Below the pieces are notes generated by a model. The model was not told where the DNA came from. It searched no databases and was given only the letters and a program-made list of their open reading frames with translations. A stretch of DNA of 64,000 bases from Mycobacterium sp. 3519A. Its GTDB lineage: Bacteria > Actinomycetota > Actinomycetes > Mycobacteriales > Mycobacteriaceae. This document shows positions 9,086 to 18,643 of this stretch, in pieces. The stretch is from positions 1,050,923-1,114,922 of the forward strand of contig NZ_OESG01000014.1 of NCBI RefSeq assembly GCF_900240945.1. Reading direction: 5' to 3'. The position numbers and the translations under genes are program-made. Within the stretch, counting starts at the first letter, position 1, and each line of letters begins with the position of its first letter.

Positions 9086-9172
9086 GTGTCAGTCAGGTTT
9101 ATCTGTCGCCCGCGGGCAGCAGGATTCGCCAGCTCGCTGCCTAGGCACGCATCCCACACGCGAACGGTGTGA
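9086..9172 (+). CDS. Candidate 28-codon leader peptide overlapping the permease start
   Basis: A GTG at 9086 follows TTAGGAGACACTG, a strong ribosome site. The 28-codon frame begins VSVRFICRPRAAG and ends at a TGA that overlaps the GTG of the permease gene (GTGA). The permease GTG has no purine-rich site of its own, so translation may be coupled through this leader. It may simply be a chance frame; conservation would decide. Confidence 0.4.
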   Translation: MSVRFICRPRAAGFASSLPRHASHTRTV

Positions 9173-10617
9173 ACAGCGTGCACATCTTCAATACGTCTTC
9201 GGCCGGCATCTTCCGGCGCAAGCCAGTCGACGATGTCGAACCGGAGGATGCAGGCCAGGGCGCAGGCCTGCAGCGAGTACTCGGGCTATGGCAGCTCACC
9301 GCTCTGGGAATCGGTGGGATCATCGGCGCGGGAGTGTTCTCGCTGGCCGGTGCGGTGGCCAAAGAGTCCGCGGGCCCGTCGGTTGTGCTGTCTTTCGTCG
9401 TCGCCTGCATCGCCAGCGCCTGCGCTGCGCTGTCCTACGCCGAGTTCGCCGGGATGATTCCCAAGGCGGGCTCCGCCTACACCTACGGCTATGCCGTGCT
9501 GGGCGAAGGGGTGGGATGGCTCATCGGCTGGGATCTGCTGTTGGAATACACCGCCATCGTGGCCGTGGTCGGCATCGGCATATCCGGATATTTCGGGTTC
9601 CTGGTCGAACAAGTCGGAATCAGGCTGCCGCAGTGGATGCTTGGAGCACCCGGCAGCGACCCCACTCAGCCGGGCCGGGTCGTCGACCTGTTTGCCGTAT
9701 TGCTGTGTCTGCTTATCGCATTCGTCCTGACTCGTGGAATGCGCAGCGCCGCGCGGATCGAGAGCATCCTCGTCTGGCTGAAGGTCGCCGTGGTCGTCCT
9801 CATCATCGTCGTCGGAGTGTTCTACGTGAAGACAGGCAACTACACCCCGTTTTTCCCCTTTGGCTGGAGCGGCGTCTTCACTGGTGCATCAGTCGTTTTC
9901 TTCGCTGTATTCGGGTATGACGCGATGAGCGCGGCCGCCGAGGAATCTGCGCAGGCACGAAAAGTATTGCCGAAGGCCATCCTCTTGTCGCTTGCAGTGT
10001 CGATGATGCTCTACGTGCTGGTCTGCCTCGTGCTCACCGGGATGGTCAAATACAGCAGCATCGACGCCGAATCGCCGTTCGCGCAGGCATTCGCCGATGT
10101 CGGTCTGCCCGGCATCGCGACGTTGATTTCGGTCGGCGCCATCCTGGGGATCGCCACCGTCATGTTCACCTTCATGTTCGCGGTCACGCGAGTCTGGTTC
10201 TCCATGGCCCGCGATGGTCTGTTGCCGAAATGGTTTGCCGCCGTGGACGACAAGCGGCGAGTGCCGGTGCGGGTCACCTGGATCGTGGGGATTGGGTCGG
10301 CGTTGATCGCCGGATTCACCCCGATTGCACAAGCTGCTGAGCTGACCAATATCGGTATCCTGCTTGCCTTTGCCATCGTGTGCACGGCAGTCGTCGTGTT
10401 GCGTTACCGCTCACCTGAGATTGAGCGCGGCTTCCGCACGCCGGGCATGCCGGTGGTGCCGGTGATCGGGGTGGTCTCTTCTCTGTGGCTGACCACGTAT
10501 TTGACGTCGCTCACATGGGTCCGGTTCGTGGTGTGGCTGGTGATCGGACTGGTCATCTATGCGACTTACGGATACCGGCATTCGATGCTCAACACCAGGG
10601 TGCCGATCAACGACTGA
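9169..10617 (+). CDS. APC-superfamily amino-acid/polyamine permease
   Basis: 482 residues with about twelve hydrophobic segments. The first reads LTALGIGGIIGAGVFSLAG, the conserved TM1 of APC transporters (G-xGxIIGxGIF). Later hallmarks include FAGMIPKAGSAYTYGYAVLG and the TM6 segment FFAVFGYDAMSAAAEES, where acidic and aromatic residues line the substrate site. The N-terminus FRRKPVDD resembles YfnA/CAT-type cationic amino-acid carriers. It sits in the cytoplasmic membrane, and proton-coupled uptake is likely from the family. Its GTG overlaps the stop of a small leader frame. The next gene downstream, on the same strand, is a broken SDR. Confidence 0.88.
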   Translation: MNSVHIFNTSSAGIFRRKPVDDVEPEDAGQGAGLQRVLGLWQLTALGIGGIIGAGVFSLAGAVAKESAGPSVVLSFVVACIASACAALSYAEFAGMIPKAGSAYTYGYAVLGEGVGWLIGWDLLLEYTAIVAVVGIGISGYFGFLVEQVGIRLPQWMLGAPGSDPTQPGRVVDLFAVLLCLLIAFVLTRGMRSAARIESILVWLKVAVVVLIIVVGVFYVKTGNYTPFFPFGWSGVFTGASVVFFAVFGYDAMSAAAEESAQARKVLPKAILLSLAVSMMLYVLVCLVLTGMVKYSSIDAESPFAQAFADVGLPGIATLISVGAILGIATVMFTFMFAVTRVWFSMARDGLLPKWFAAVDDKRRVPVRVTWIVGIGSALIAGFTPIAQAAELTNIGILLAFAIVCTAVVVLRYRSPEIERGFRTPGMPVVPVIGVVSSLWLTTYLTSLTWVRFVVWLVIGLVIYATYGYRHSMLNTRVPIND

Positions 10618-10723
10618 CCAAAGTGCCCAAACGCGAGATGTCACGGGCTTGTGAGTGCCGAGAGGTGTTGCCCGCGAACGCCCATCACCGAACGCACGCA
10701 TTATTGAGAGGAAGAATGACGTG

Positions 10724-11508
10724 ATGCGAGTACCACCGTCGGCCTCAGGGACTGCTGTGGTAACCGGTGCCTCCTCCGGAATCGGAGCTGAGATCGCCCG
10801 GGCCTTGGCCGACCGCGGTCACAATCTCACGCTGGTCGCGCGCAGGGAGGACCGCTTGCAGCTACTGCCGCCGAATTGGCCGAGCGGGTGCGTGTTGACG
10901 TGCTGCCCTGCGACCTTGCCGACTCCGATCAGCGTGAACGCCTCTTCGGTGCCATCACCGACCGAGGGCTGACGGTAGAGATTTTGGTCAACAATGCTGG
11001 CATCGGAACGATTGGCCCCGCCGCCAACACATCGGTGGAACGGCACCTCGCCATGGTGCGCGTCAACGTCGAAGCTGTCATCGACCTGACCACTCGCGCG
11101 GTGGGTCCGATGGTCGCCGCTGGCCGGGGAGCCATCCTCAACATCGGGTCGGCGGGCGGATTCGTCCCGACGCCGGGAATGGCCGGATATGCCGGTACCA
11201 AGGCCTTCGTCTACCTTTACGGTGAAGCGCTGCGTGGTGAACTCCAAGGCAGCGGAGTGAGTGTGACGACGATATGTCCCGGCCCGGTACGAACCGAATT
11301 CGTGATCGCGACAGGTGCCAATCCAGACGCGCTCAGCTATCCCGAGTTTCTCTACACCCCCGCCAGCGATGTCGCGCGGGTCGCGGTCGAGGCACTCGAC
11401 GAGAGAGGTGGGGCGGTCATCGTCGGGTGGCCGACGCGCTTGGTGACCGGCCTGATGCGGATGCTGCCCAACGACCTCACCATGCGGATGCTGGCGCACA
11501 TGGGATAG
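10724..11508 (+). pseudogene. Short-chain dehydrogenase split by a frameshift
   Basis: The ATG at 10724 follows GAGAGGAAG. The first ~46 codons give a normal SDR N-terminus ([30 protein letters not shown]). Near 10860 the reading frame changes. The continuation, in the +2-shifted frame from about 10861, begins [19 protein letters not shown], then NNAGIG, GSAGGF, YAGTKAF and VTTICPGPVRTEF, ending at 11508. Both halves together make one full-length ~260-residue SDR, so a single indel near CTTGCAGCTACTG broke the gene or reflects a sequencing error. A GTG at 10876 could restart a 210-residue fragment lacking the cofactor loop, which would be inactive. Confidence 0.85.
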
Positions 11509-11538
11509 CTGCCGGACGAAGCCAAACAGGCTGAAAAC

Positions 11539-12252
11539 CTAGCGCTTCCGGCGGATAAGCTCGCCGGCCAGCTCGGGGATGTTCTCTGCTATCAGGTCGG
11601 CCACGGGGATGCCGGCTGCGACGATCGGGGCGGTACCGCGCCGCGTGATGAGCGCGCCCTGCATGCCTGCTCCCTGGGCGCCGATGATGTCCCACGTGTG
11701 GGCCGCGATCATCATACAATCCGACACCTCAACGCCGACTTCTGCAGCGACACGTCGATACAGATGCGTCGACGGTTTGAACAGTTTGGTGCTATCGACG
11801 GTGAATTGCTTCTCGAAGTAGTCACTCAACCCTGCGTTGTCCAATGGTGAGGCAGTGTCGGGTCGGTGCGGGGAGTTGGTCAGCGTGATAAGGCGATAAC
11901 CCTCTGACCGCAGTTGTTCGAGTCCCGCCTCGACATCGGGATGCGCCGGCATCGTGCGCATGGCCTGTTCGAGCAGATCCGGATCGTCGTGGGCCAGCGA
12001 GACGTTACGACTGGACGCCAGCAGCTGAAGTACGGCTCTGCCTAGCGTGAAAAAGTCGGCGTAGTAGCCCGATAACGTGAGCGTCATCGAGTGCAGAACG
12101 AGTTTGTCGAACCAGGTGTGTAATACCGACGCATCACCGAACAAGCGCTCGAACAGCGGGCCCAGTGAGCCGAGGTCCAGCAAGGTCTCGTTGACGTCGA
12201 ACACCAGCACGCCCGGTGTGTCGACCGCGTCGCGGGTTGTGGCGTTGGTCAT
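11539..12252 (-). CDS. Type II haloacid dehalogenase (HAD superfamily)
   Basis: 237 residues from an ATG with GGAG upstream. Motif I FDVNETLLDLGSL supplies the nucleophilic Asp, motif II is TLTNSPH, motif III the Lys in KLFKPS, and motif IV region MIAAHTWDIIGAQGAG matches L-2-haloacid dehalogenases rather than phosphatases. The enzyme hydrolyses 2-haloalkanoates to 2-hydroxyacids in the cytosol; the natural substrate here is unknown. A close paralogue lies at 48108-48824 with the same motif words (roughly 60% identical by eye). It is convergent with the broken SDR. The longer frame to 12375 reads through low-quality sequence and is not preferred. Confidence 0.85.
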   Translation of the reverse strand: MTNATTRDAVDTPGVLVFDVNETLLDLGSLGPLFERLFGDASVLHTWFDKLVLHSMTLTLSGYYADFFTLGRAVLQLLASSRNVSLAHDDPDLLEQAMRTMPAHPDVEAGLEQLRSEGYRLITLTNSPHRPDTASPLDNAGLSDYFEKQFTVDSTKLFKPSTHLYRRVAAEVGVEVSDCMMIAAHTWDIIGAQGAGMQGALITRRGTAPIVAAGIPVADLIAENIPELAGELIRRKR

Positions 12253-12579
12253 CGGTCTCCTTCGGAAGCAAGATGGCGCAGAACGCGTTGTGGGCACTTC
12301 TGCATCCTCGACGGTACCGCCCCAGTGGGTGTGGAGCGCATCACCTGTTTGGGTTACGCCACCCACTAGTGTCACACCGGACCGCTGATCTCATGCGAAC
12401 ACCATCGCAGACAGCGCACCAGCGACCTGAGTTTGGGCGCTGGTACCCGTGACCGGGCATCGGCATCACGGTGCCCCACTCACTTTCGAGAATGTGGGTC
12501 AGACGACCCAGTGGCTACTTCGACCACTCCGTCCCGGCCACGTAAGAATGGCCCATAGACCGAGTCGCTCAGGACGATG

Positions 12580-13365
12580 TCAGATCAGGTCCACCGTGCC
12601 GGTGTCGAGACTGTAGTAGCCGCCGACCATTTTGAACTTGCCCTGCTTCTCCATCGGTCCCAAAAGAGGCGACTGACGAAGCTGGGCGAGGGTAAGTGCC
12701 ACGTTGGCGTGAACAGCATTGGTCACCCGGTCGCCGGGCTGACCCAAAACCTGCTGTACGGCGGGAGCGAGTGCGCCGGTGAGGAATCCGAGGTCGTCCT
12801 GGCCGGTTGTCTTCTTGTCGAACGCATCGACAGCAGCGGTCAGCGCCCCGCACCGCTGATGACCAAGCACCATCAGCAGAGGCGTATTCAGCTCGGCGAC
12901 ACCGAATTCCAGGCTGCCGATCACAGATCGATCCAGCACCTCCCCAGCGGAGCGGATGACGACCAGGTCGCCGAGACCGCGGTCGAAAACAATTTCCGGC
13001 GGAACGCGCGAGTCGACACAGCTCAAGATTGTCGCGAAGGGTTTTTGACCGGTCCTGACGACCGTGCGCCGATCCAGGTTGTCGTCGACGTGTTGTTCTT
13101 TGTTGGCGGCAAAGCGCTGATTGCCTTGAGTCAGCAGTGCCAACGCCTGGTCAGCGTTTGCCGCCAGCGGTTGCGGGCTCTGGTTGTTGGCCGCTGAAGT
13201 CATAGGATTAGTCGTTGACTGCACTGATGAGCTCGAAGCGCCGTTGGCGGTGCGAGCGCCCGAAGGCGAACATGAGCTGACAGACAAAGCGCCCACACCG
13301 CCGACGACGGCGGTCATGGTCGTGGCGAGAAAGTCGCGGCGTGAACGCCCGCGATAAAAGTTCAT
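12580..13365 (-). CDS. Beta-class carbonic anhydrase, Tat-exported lipoprotein
   Basis: 261 residues. The N-terminus RGRSRRDFLATTMTAVV is a twin-arginine signal. A lipobox-like LSVSSC follows at about residue 32, suggesting a lipid-anchored exported protein. After an Ala/Ser/Asn linker the catalytic domain shows zinc ligands and the catalytic dyad in CVDSRVPPEIVFD and the second ligand pair in GHQRCGAL, with IRSAGEVLD between. It interconverts CO2 and bicarbonate. The Tat signal fits export of a folded zinc enzyme outside the membrane. It is monocistronic as far as can be seen, with no partner transporter adjacent. Confidence 0.88.
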   Translation of the reverse strand: MNFYRGRSRRDFLATTMTAVVGGVGALSVSSCSPSGARTANGASSSSVQSTTNPMTSAANNQSPQPLAANADQALALLTQGNQRFAANKEQHVDDNLDRRTVVRTGQKPFATILSCVDSRVPPEIVFDRGLGDLVVIRSAGEVLDRSVIGSLEFGVAELNTPLLMVLGHQRCGALTAAVDAFDKKTTGQDDLGFLTGALAPAVQQVLGQPGDRVTNAVHANVALTLAQLRQSPLLGPMEKQGKFKMVGGYYSLDTGTVDLI

Positions 13366-13559
13366 GGAAAGAGTCCGTCCGGTCAGTTTGATTGGTACGC
13401 ATCAGCGTAACGCGATGCCAGAAATATTTGATCTCGGCGTACAGCCCATTCGGTGCTTGGCGGGGTGGTCTCATGAACCACCATTGCTTGTCCGCATCGA
13501 CATTTCCGGATGCGAATACGCTGTGCACCAGAACGCACGCGCGGCTCTCGGCCGGCGTG

Positions 13560-13930
13560 CTCCTCACTTCGGGCGGCCAGATGACAGCAGGCGCTAGGTG
13601 CAGGGCACTGACAGGAATGAGCTGTCTCTCGACCGCGCGGGGATCAGCCGAATACCGTTCCCGCAGTGGTGATGAACCCACCGGTGCCGGCGGAGAAGAG
13701 CCACGTTCGACGAAGCGTTGGCGGGCAGATATGCCCGCGACTGCGCCTCGACGACTTTTTGAGGTTCGGTGAGGCCACCAGGGCCAGCCTGAGTCGATGA
13801 TCGAAATCCGGACGCCCCGTCACCGTTTCGCGGAACGCCGGTGAGCCGCTGCCGACCAGATGGCCTCATTCACATCACGAGCGCCAGGCGACCTCGTTAT
13901 CCCAGTGATTGTTCGGTCCCACCGGCACGA
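13560..13930 (-). pseudogene. Relic of an S8-family (subtilisin-like) serine protease
   Basis: Read on the minus strand in mixed frames. An upstream piece VNEAIWSAA is followed by GVRISIIDSGW, which matches the catalytic Asp region of subtilases (GVxVAVxDSG). About 35 codons further, GGFITTAGTVFG resembles the His motif HGTHxAGTxxG with the His lost, followed by AVERQLIPVSAL, like the usual ARLIPVRAL strand. Frame changes, a stop after VFG and absence of the Ser motif show decay. The rest of 13366-13969 holds nothing recognisable. The assignment rests on spacing and short motifs only. Confidence 0.42.
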
Positions 13931-13969
13931 CCCATTTGGGGCGCCGTCATGCGGTAATGCCACACTCTC

Positions 13970-14791
13970 TCATTCCAGCTCAATGGAATCACCGGCACGA
14001 AGAATTCCGGGCTCAAGGATCTCCAAGTAACAGCCTGCGCACGGAAGTACGCCGAAATCAAAAGCCGGCACGCGGTTCTCGGCGACGGGTGTCCGAAGCG
14101 CCTGGGGAGCGCCAGGCAGGCTGCCGTGTTCGAGCGTCGGGATGACGCAGCGCGGCGTAGGCCCCATCACGGCCAGCTTTACCGAGCCGATGCGCAGAGT
14201 GTGTCCGGTCCAGTCGTTTTCAGCATAGGCGGGGAATCCGGGCGGAGTCGCGATGATCAGGTTGGGCCGGTAACGCGCCCCCTCGACGCCGACGTGGTTC
14301 AGAGTCGCGGTGGTGATCGCGTGCAGCGGAGCGAAATCGGTGAATGATTCACCTGAGGTCGCCTGCGCTAGTTCCAGTAGCGGCGCGTCGACCTCGGCAT
14401 CCACGCCGCGCTCGAGAACCTGTTCGGGGTCCGCGCGCTCGACCGACGCACCGGCCGGTCGCCGATCGATCAATTGCACCGCGCGCCCGAGGTATTGGGA
14501 CAACCGCTCGTCGATCGAGCTGTCATCGACCGCGAAAGTCCCGTCCGGCGTTTCTATTTGTACACCAGCTGCTCCTACGGTTGCGCTGCACTGCAGCAGC
14601 CCCCGCCATAGCCGCGCCTGTTTTGCGCTTGCCACCCGACCGGTGTCACGGTCGATCAAAGCCAGTGACCGATCCCCATGCGCCCCGCACGAGTTCACGG
14701 ACAATTCGTCGACACATTGGCCAAGCATCGACTTGACCGGGTAGCGATGCAGTGTCTGCACGCTTAGCTGCCCTGCGGGAACAATGTTCAT
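13970..14791 (-). CDS. MOSC-domain protein (YcbX/MOSC N-terminal beta-barrel type)
   Basis: 273 residues from the ATG at 14791. The N-terminus VQTLHRYPVKSMLGQCVDEL is the MOSC N-terminal beta-barrel signature (YPVKS). The C-terminal MOSC half contains FTDFAPLHAITTATL, RYRPNLIIATP, DWTGHTLRIG and TPRCVIPTLEHG, the latter carrying the conserved Cys that ligates the molybdenum cofactor in the mARC/YcbX group. Related proteins reduce N-hydroxylated compounds or handle sulfur with Moco. No redox partner (ferredoxin domain or reductase) is adjacent. A 14-residue extension to 14833 is possible but lacks a clear binding site. Confidence 0.85.
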   Translation of the reverse strand: MNIVPAGQLSVQTLHRYPVKSMLGQCVDELSVNSCGAHGDRSLALIDRDTGRVASAKQARLWRGLLQCSATVGAAGVQIETPDGTFAVDDSSIDERLSQYLGRAVQLIDRRPAGASVERADPEQVLERGVDAEVDAPLLELAQATSGESFTDFAPLHAITTATLNHVGVEGARYRPNLIIATPPGFPAYAENDWTGHTLRIGSVKLAVMGPTPRCVIPTLEHGSLPGAPQALRTPVAENRVPAFDFGVLPCAGCYLEILEPGILRAGDSIELE

Positions 14792-15452
14792 TCGCCGACT
14801 GTAGTCTCGTCGTTCGCGCTCGGCCAGCCCCACATAGTCCGGTCACGACCGAAGATGCTCTGGGTGCGAGGAAATACCCGGCTGCTGCGTCCGTATTCCT
14901 GCAGCAGGTGCCTACGGCGGCAGGGTTTCGCGACATTGCCTACACCGCCGGGAATCTCGGCCCGCCGCCGCAGAACGCGCAACGACTGGCCGAGATCCGG
15001 TGAGGGCGGCCTGCGGGGTCCCCCTCGCTGGAAAACCTAGACCGGCGTCGCCCACTCCTCGCATCAGAACTTCGATGAGGGCCATCAATATTGTTTATGC
15101 CCACCGCTGGTGACGGGGCCGTCTACCGTCGTGGCGAAACACGTTATTGTCCGACGTCGGATCACCCGAAAGGCCGAGCACAATCGCGGGCGCCGCGGCC
15201 ACGTGGGTCGTTCTGAGCGCACCGGATGGCTCCGAGAATAGTGGCGAACTTTCACCAGTGATCTAGGCGAGCGGGTTTCACGATCTGAATACCCGGCGAT
15301 GTCACCGTGACCGCCGTAGTAGGTAGCGTTGCACATGGTTTGACGTACGGGACGCCAAGGCTGGCCATCGACGACCGCCATGCGCGACTCAGGCTGACAA
15401 GACAACGGGCGAGATCGCCACACTTACTGTGCCATAGAGATGAGGAGGCTAA
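14792..15452. other. Intergenic; short coding-like frame at about 14851-15003
   Basis: On the plus strand a frame ending at 15003 reads KYPAAASVFLQQVPTAAGF, DIAYTAGNLGPPP and AQRLAEIR before a stop. It looks like a protein C-terminus but has no start region and no family I recognise. The remaining ~450 bases hold nothing identified except the promoter side of the HNH gene. Confidence 0.35.
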
Positions 15453-16142
15453 GTGACTGAATCTCATCAGCGCTCACGTGCGGCCGACGCAGCCAGCAAT
15501 CCGGCAGGTCACGTGTATACGATGAAAATCAGGGCCGTGGCCGAGCTTTCGCTGGCCGACCATCACACGGACCGTCCGGACACGGCGGCAAACGGTGAAC
15601 GGCAGTTCGGTGCCCGCACTGAATACGCGCATATGCTCCCCGGCAGAGACAGCGGCATTTCTCACGCTGGTACGACGCGTGGGGTGTCCTCATTCAAGTC
15701 TTTACGGGGTCGGACACACGAGCGCGCCGCGACTGCCCGGCGCCCTCGCGAGGTGGGGTCACGAACCGATGCCAGCGACACGGCGTCAGTGGTATCAACC
15801 ACAGTCCAGCGTGCCCTACAGGACAGAGCGCTGCGCTGTTGTGAGGTATGTGGGCAACGCGGCGCGACCAACGTCCACCACCGAGTGAGTGTGGGCCAAC
15901 GTGGACGAGGCACGCTCGGCAACCTGTTGCTGGTGTGCGGCTCGGACGTGACAGGCTGCCAGGATCGGATCATCGCCAACCCCTTGTGGGCCAGGCAGTT
16001 TGGCTACTCGGTGCCGGCGACCTTCGAGCCAGCCGACGTAGCCCTCATGCGGTGGTCGAGGTGGACGGGCGGTCCCGAGACGGTGCTCATCAACGACCGT
16101 GGGGAGGTCAACCCGACGGATCGATCTCCCGGCCTGCCCTGA
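15453..16142 (+). CDS. HNH endonuclease-like protein with altered final metal ligand
   Basis: 229 residues; GTG start directly after an AGGAGG site. The first ~115 residues are polar and without recognisable fold. The C-terminal part is an HNH/zinc-ribbon nuclease module: CEVCG, NVHHRVSVGQRGRGTLGN, LLLVCG and TGCQDRIIANPLWARQFGYS. This is the layout of phage-type HNH proteins, in which the last motif is normally GCH. Here it is GCQ, so the third catalytic/metal residue is replaced. The second motif HH pair and all four ribbon cysteines are intact. It may be a decaying phage-derived nuclease or a DNA-binding derivative. No phage structural genes are nearby. Confidence 0.65.
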   Translation: MTESHQRSRAADAASNPAGHVYTMKIRAVAELSLADHHTDRPDTAANGERQFGARTEYAHMLPGRDSGISHAGTTRGVSSFKSLRGRTHERAATARRPREVGSRTDASDTASVVSTTVQRALQDRALRCCEVCGQRGATNVHHRVSVGQRGRGTLGNLLLVCGSDVTGCQDRIIANPLWARQFGYSVPATFEPADVALMRWSRWTGGPETVLINDRGEVNPTDRSPGLP

Positions 16143-16143
16143 G

Positions 16144-16198
16144 AGCGGTTTGTGCACGTTTCGGAGCGGTGAGCGCTCCTAGACGCGCACAAATCGCT
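16144..16198. terminator. Stem-loop between convergent HNH gene and ilvC
   Basis: A 12-bp outer stem, AGCGGTTTGTGC (16144-16155) with GCACAAATCGCT (16187-16198), has one G-T pair. It encloses an inner GGAGCG/CGCTCC hairpin. The position between two convergent stop codons suggests a shared bidirectional terminator; there is no strong T-run. Confidence 0.6.
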
Positions 16199-16200
16199 GA

Positions 16201-17454
<1,254 letters not shown>

Positions 17455-17645
17455 TTAGCACCCGAAGCTGTGTCATCAGATGAAAGACGCTGTACGCCAG
17501 GCGTTCTAGGCGTCAATGCCAGACCGCGCGGCGGGCGCTGCTGAGCCTGCACCTCGCTTACCGCTGATGAGCAGCCGGTAGAGTCACACTGTCGTCGCTT
17601 GTCTGGCCGAGGTATGACCAGTGTGTCAAAGTCACCGCGGCCAAC

Positions 17646-18236
17646 CTAGGCTGACCTTGGCAGCACCCGACAATACTTGCGGGTGGCATAGGCCAGAGAG
17701 GCCTGCAACGTTGAGTCGAGTTGGCGGCTCTTTATCACGATCGCCTTGGCGTCTTCGAGTTCCGTCCGATACGTGGGCGACTTCAAAAGGGTCCAGCGTC
17801 TAGCGATTTCGTCCACCGCCGCCCGGCTAATGGCATCGATGATGCGGCGGCACGCCAACAAGTTCGGCGCGCCGGTAGGCACACTGCCCGGATCGAGCTT
17901 CCATCGAGCGAAACGTCCGTGCTGCAAAGCAACTGTGGCATCGATCAAGTCGCGGAAGACATCGCGAACGTAGCCAGGCTCGACATCGTTGGCGATGGCT
18001 CGCTGTGCGGCGGCATCGATGACCTCCTGCTCGCGTCTGGAGTCGGTGATGTTCTCAGCCGCCTGAAACTTCCAAACTGCCAGGCCTTCGGCAGTCTGCA
18101 GTCGCTGTGCCGCAAGGTCGACGAGCGCGATGAGCGGATTGGGAAAGCTATACCAAATCCGCGATCTCAAGCCATCACGGCGTTTGACGAGACTGGTCGC
18201 GCGCAGCCAGTCTGCCTTGAGAAGATCGACTTCCAT
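17646..18236 (-). CDS. AroQ-gamma-type chorismate mutase without visible signal peptide
   Basis: 196 residues from the ATG at 18236. The core matches the all-helical secreted chorismate mutase of M. tuberculosis (Rv1885c type). ALVDLAAQRLQTAEGLAVWK carries the first Arg and the Lys, and ITDSRREQEVIDAAA the second Arg. VEPGYVRDVFRDLIDATVAL and QHGRFARWKLDP follow, and a C-terminal helix pair ends in RKYCRVLP. Chorismate is converted to prephenate. Exported family members start with a signal peptide. Here the upstream 45 residues (DLLKADWLRATSLVKRRDGL) are charged, so either the protein is cytosolic or the 5' end has been replaced. The position of the catalytic Glu in the M. tuberculosis enzyme appears to be Gln here, as in the E. 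coli enzyme. Confidence 0.72.
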   Translation of the reverse strand: MEVDLLKADWLRATSLVKRRDGLRSRIWYSFPNPLIALVDLAAQRLQTAEGLAVWKFQAAENITDSRREQEVIDAAAQRAIANDVEPGYVRDVFRDLIDATVALQHGRFARWKLDPGSVPTGAPNLLACRRIIDAISRAAVDEIARRWTLLKSPTYRTELEDAKAIVIKSRQLDSTLQASLAYATRKYCRVLPRSA

Positions 18237-18643
18237 CTCGCTGACCGCCTTTCCTACTGGTGACTGCATGGCCGCGTTACCATGGCGCCTCACCCGGCGC
18301 CCGAAGGCTGCGTTGAATAGATCTGCAACATTGTTCCCGCAGAACGGTATCCGAAGGACACCTTGTCGAAGGTACGTCATCAGCAGATGTGAAGGCGTGG
18401 ATGTGGTAAGGCCCAGCCAGTTCGTATCCCGACACCACACATAACTGTCCAGAATGCCTACTGCCGAGCATCGGATGGCCCGGGCTCAGGAATGTCGCGT
18501 CGTCGAGGCGTGGCCATAGGTAGAGATTCTCCTGGCGGCGGCCAGCGGGCCAGCGAAACCCGTGATGTGAAGGGGAGTTCACGAAGTACCCGTCTCGGGG
18601 GCGATCTTTGCCCCGCAGGAGCGGCCGTTGATGCGTGCGCTTC
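18237..18643. other. Intergenic between chorismate mutase and LysR genes
   Basis: About 400 bases. A leftward open frame of 131 codons covers much of it but has no start signal, no recognised motif and unusual composition; treated as non-coding or decayed. Confidence 0.45.
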
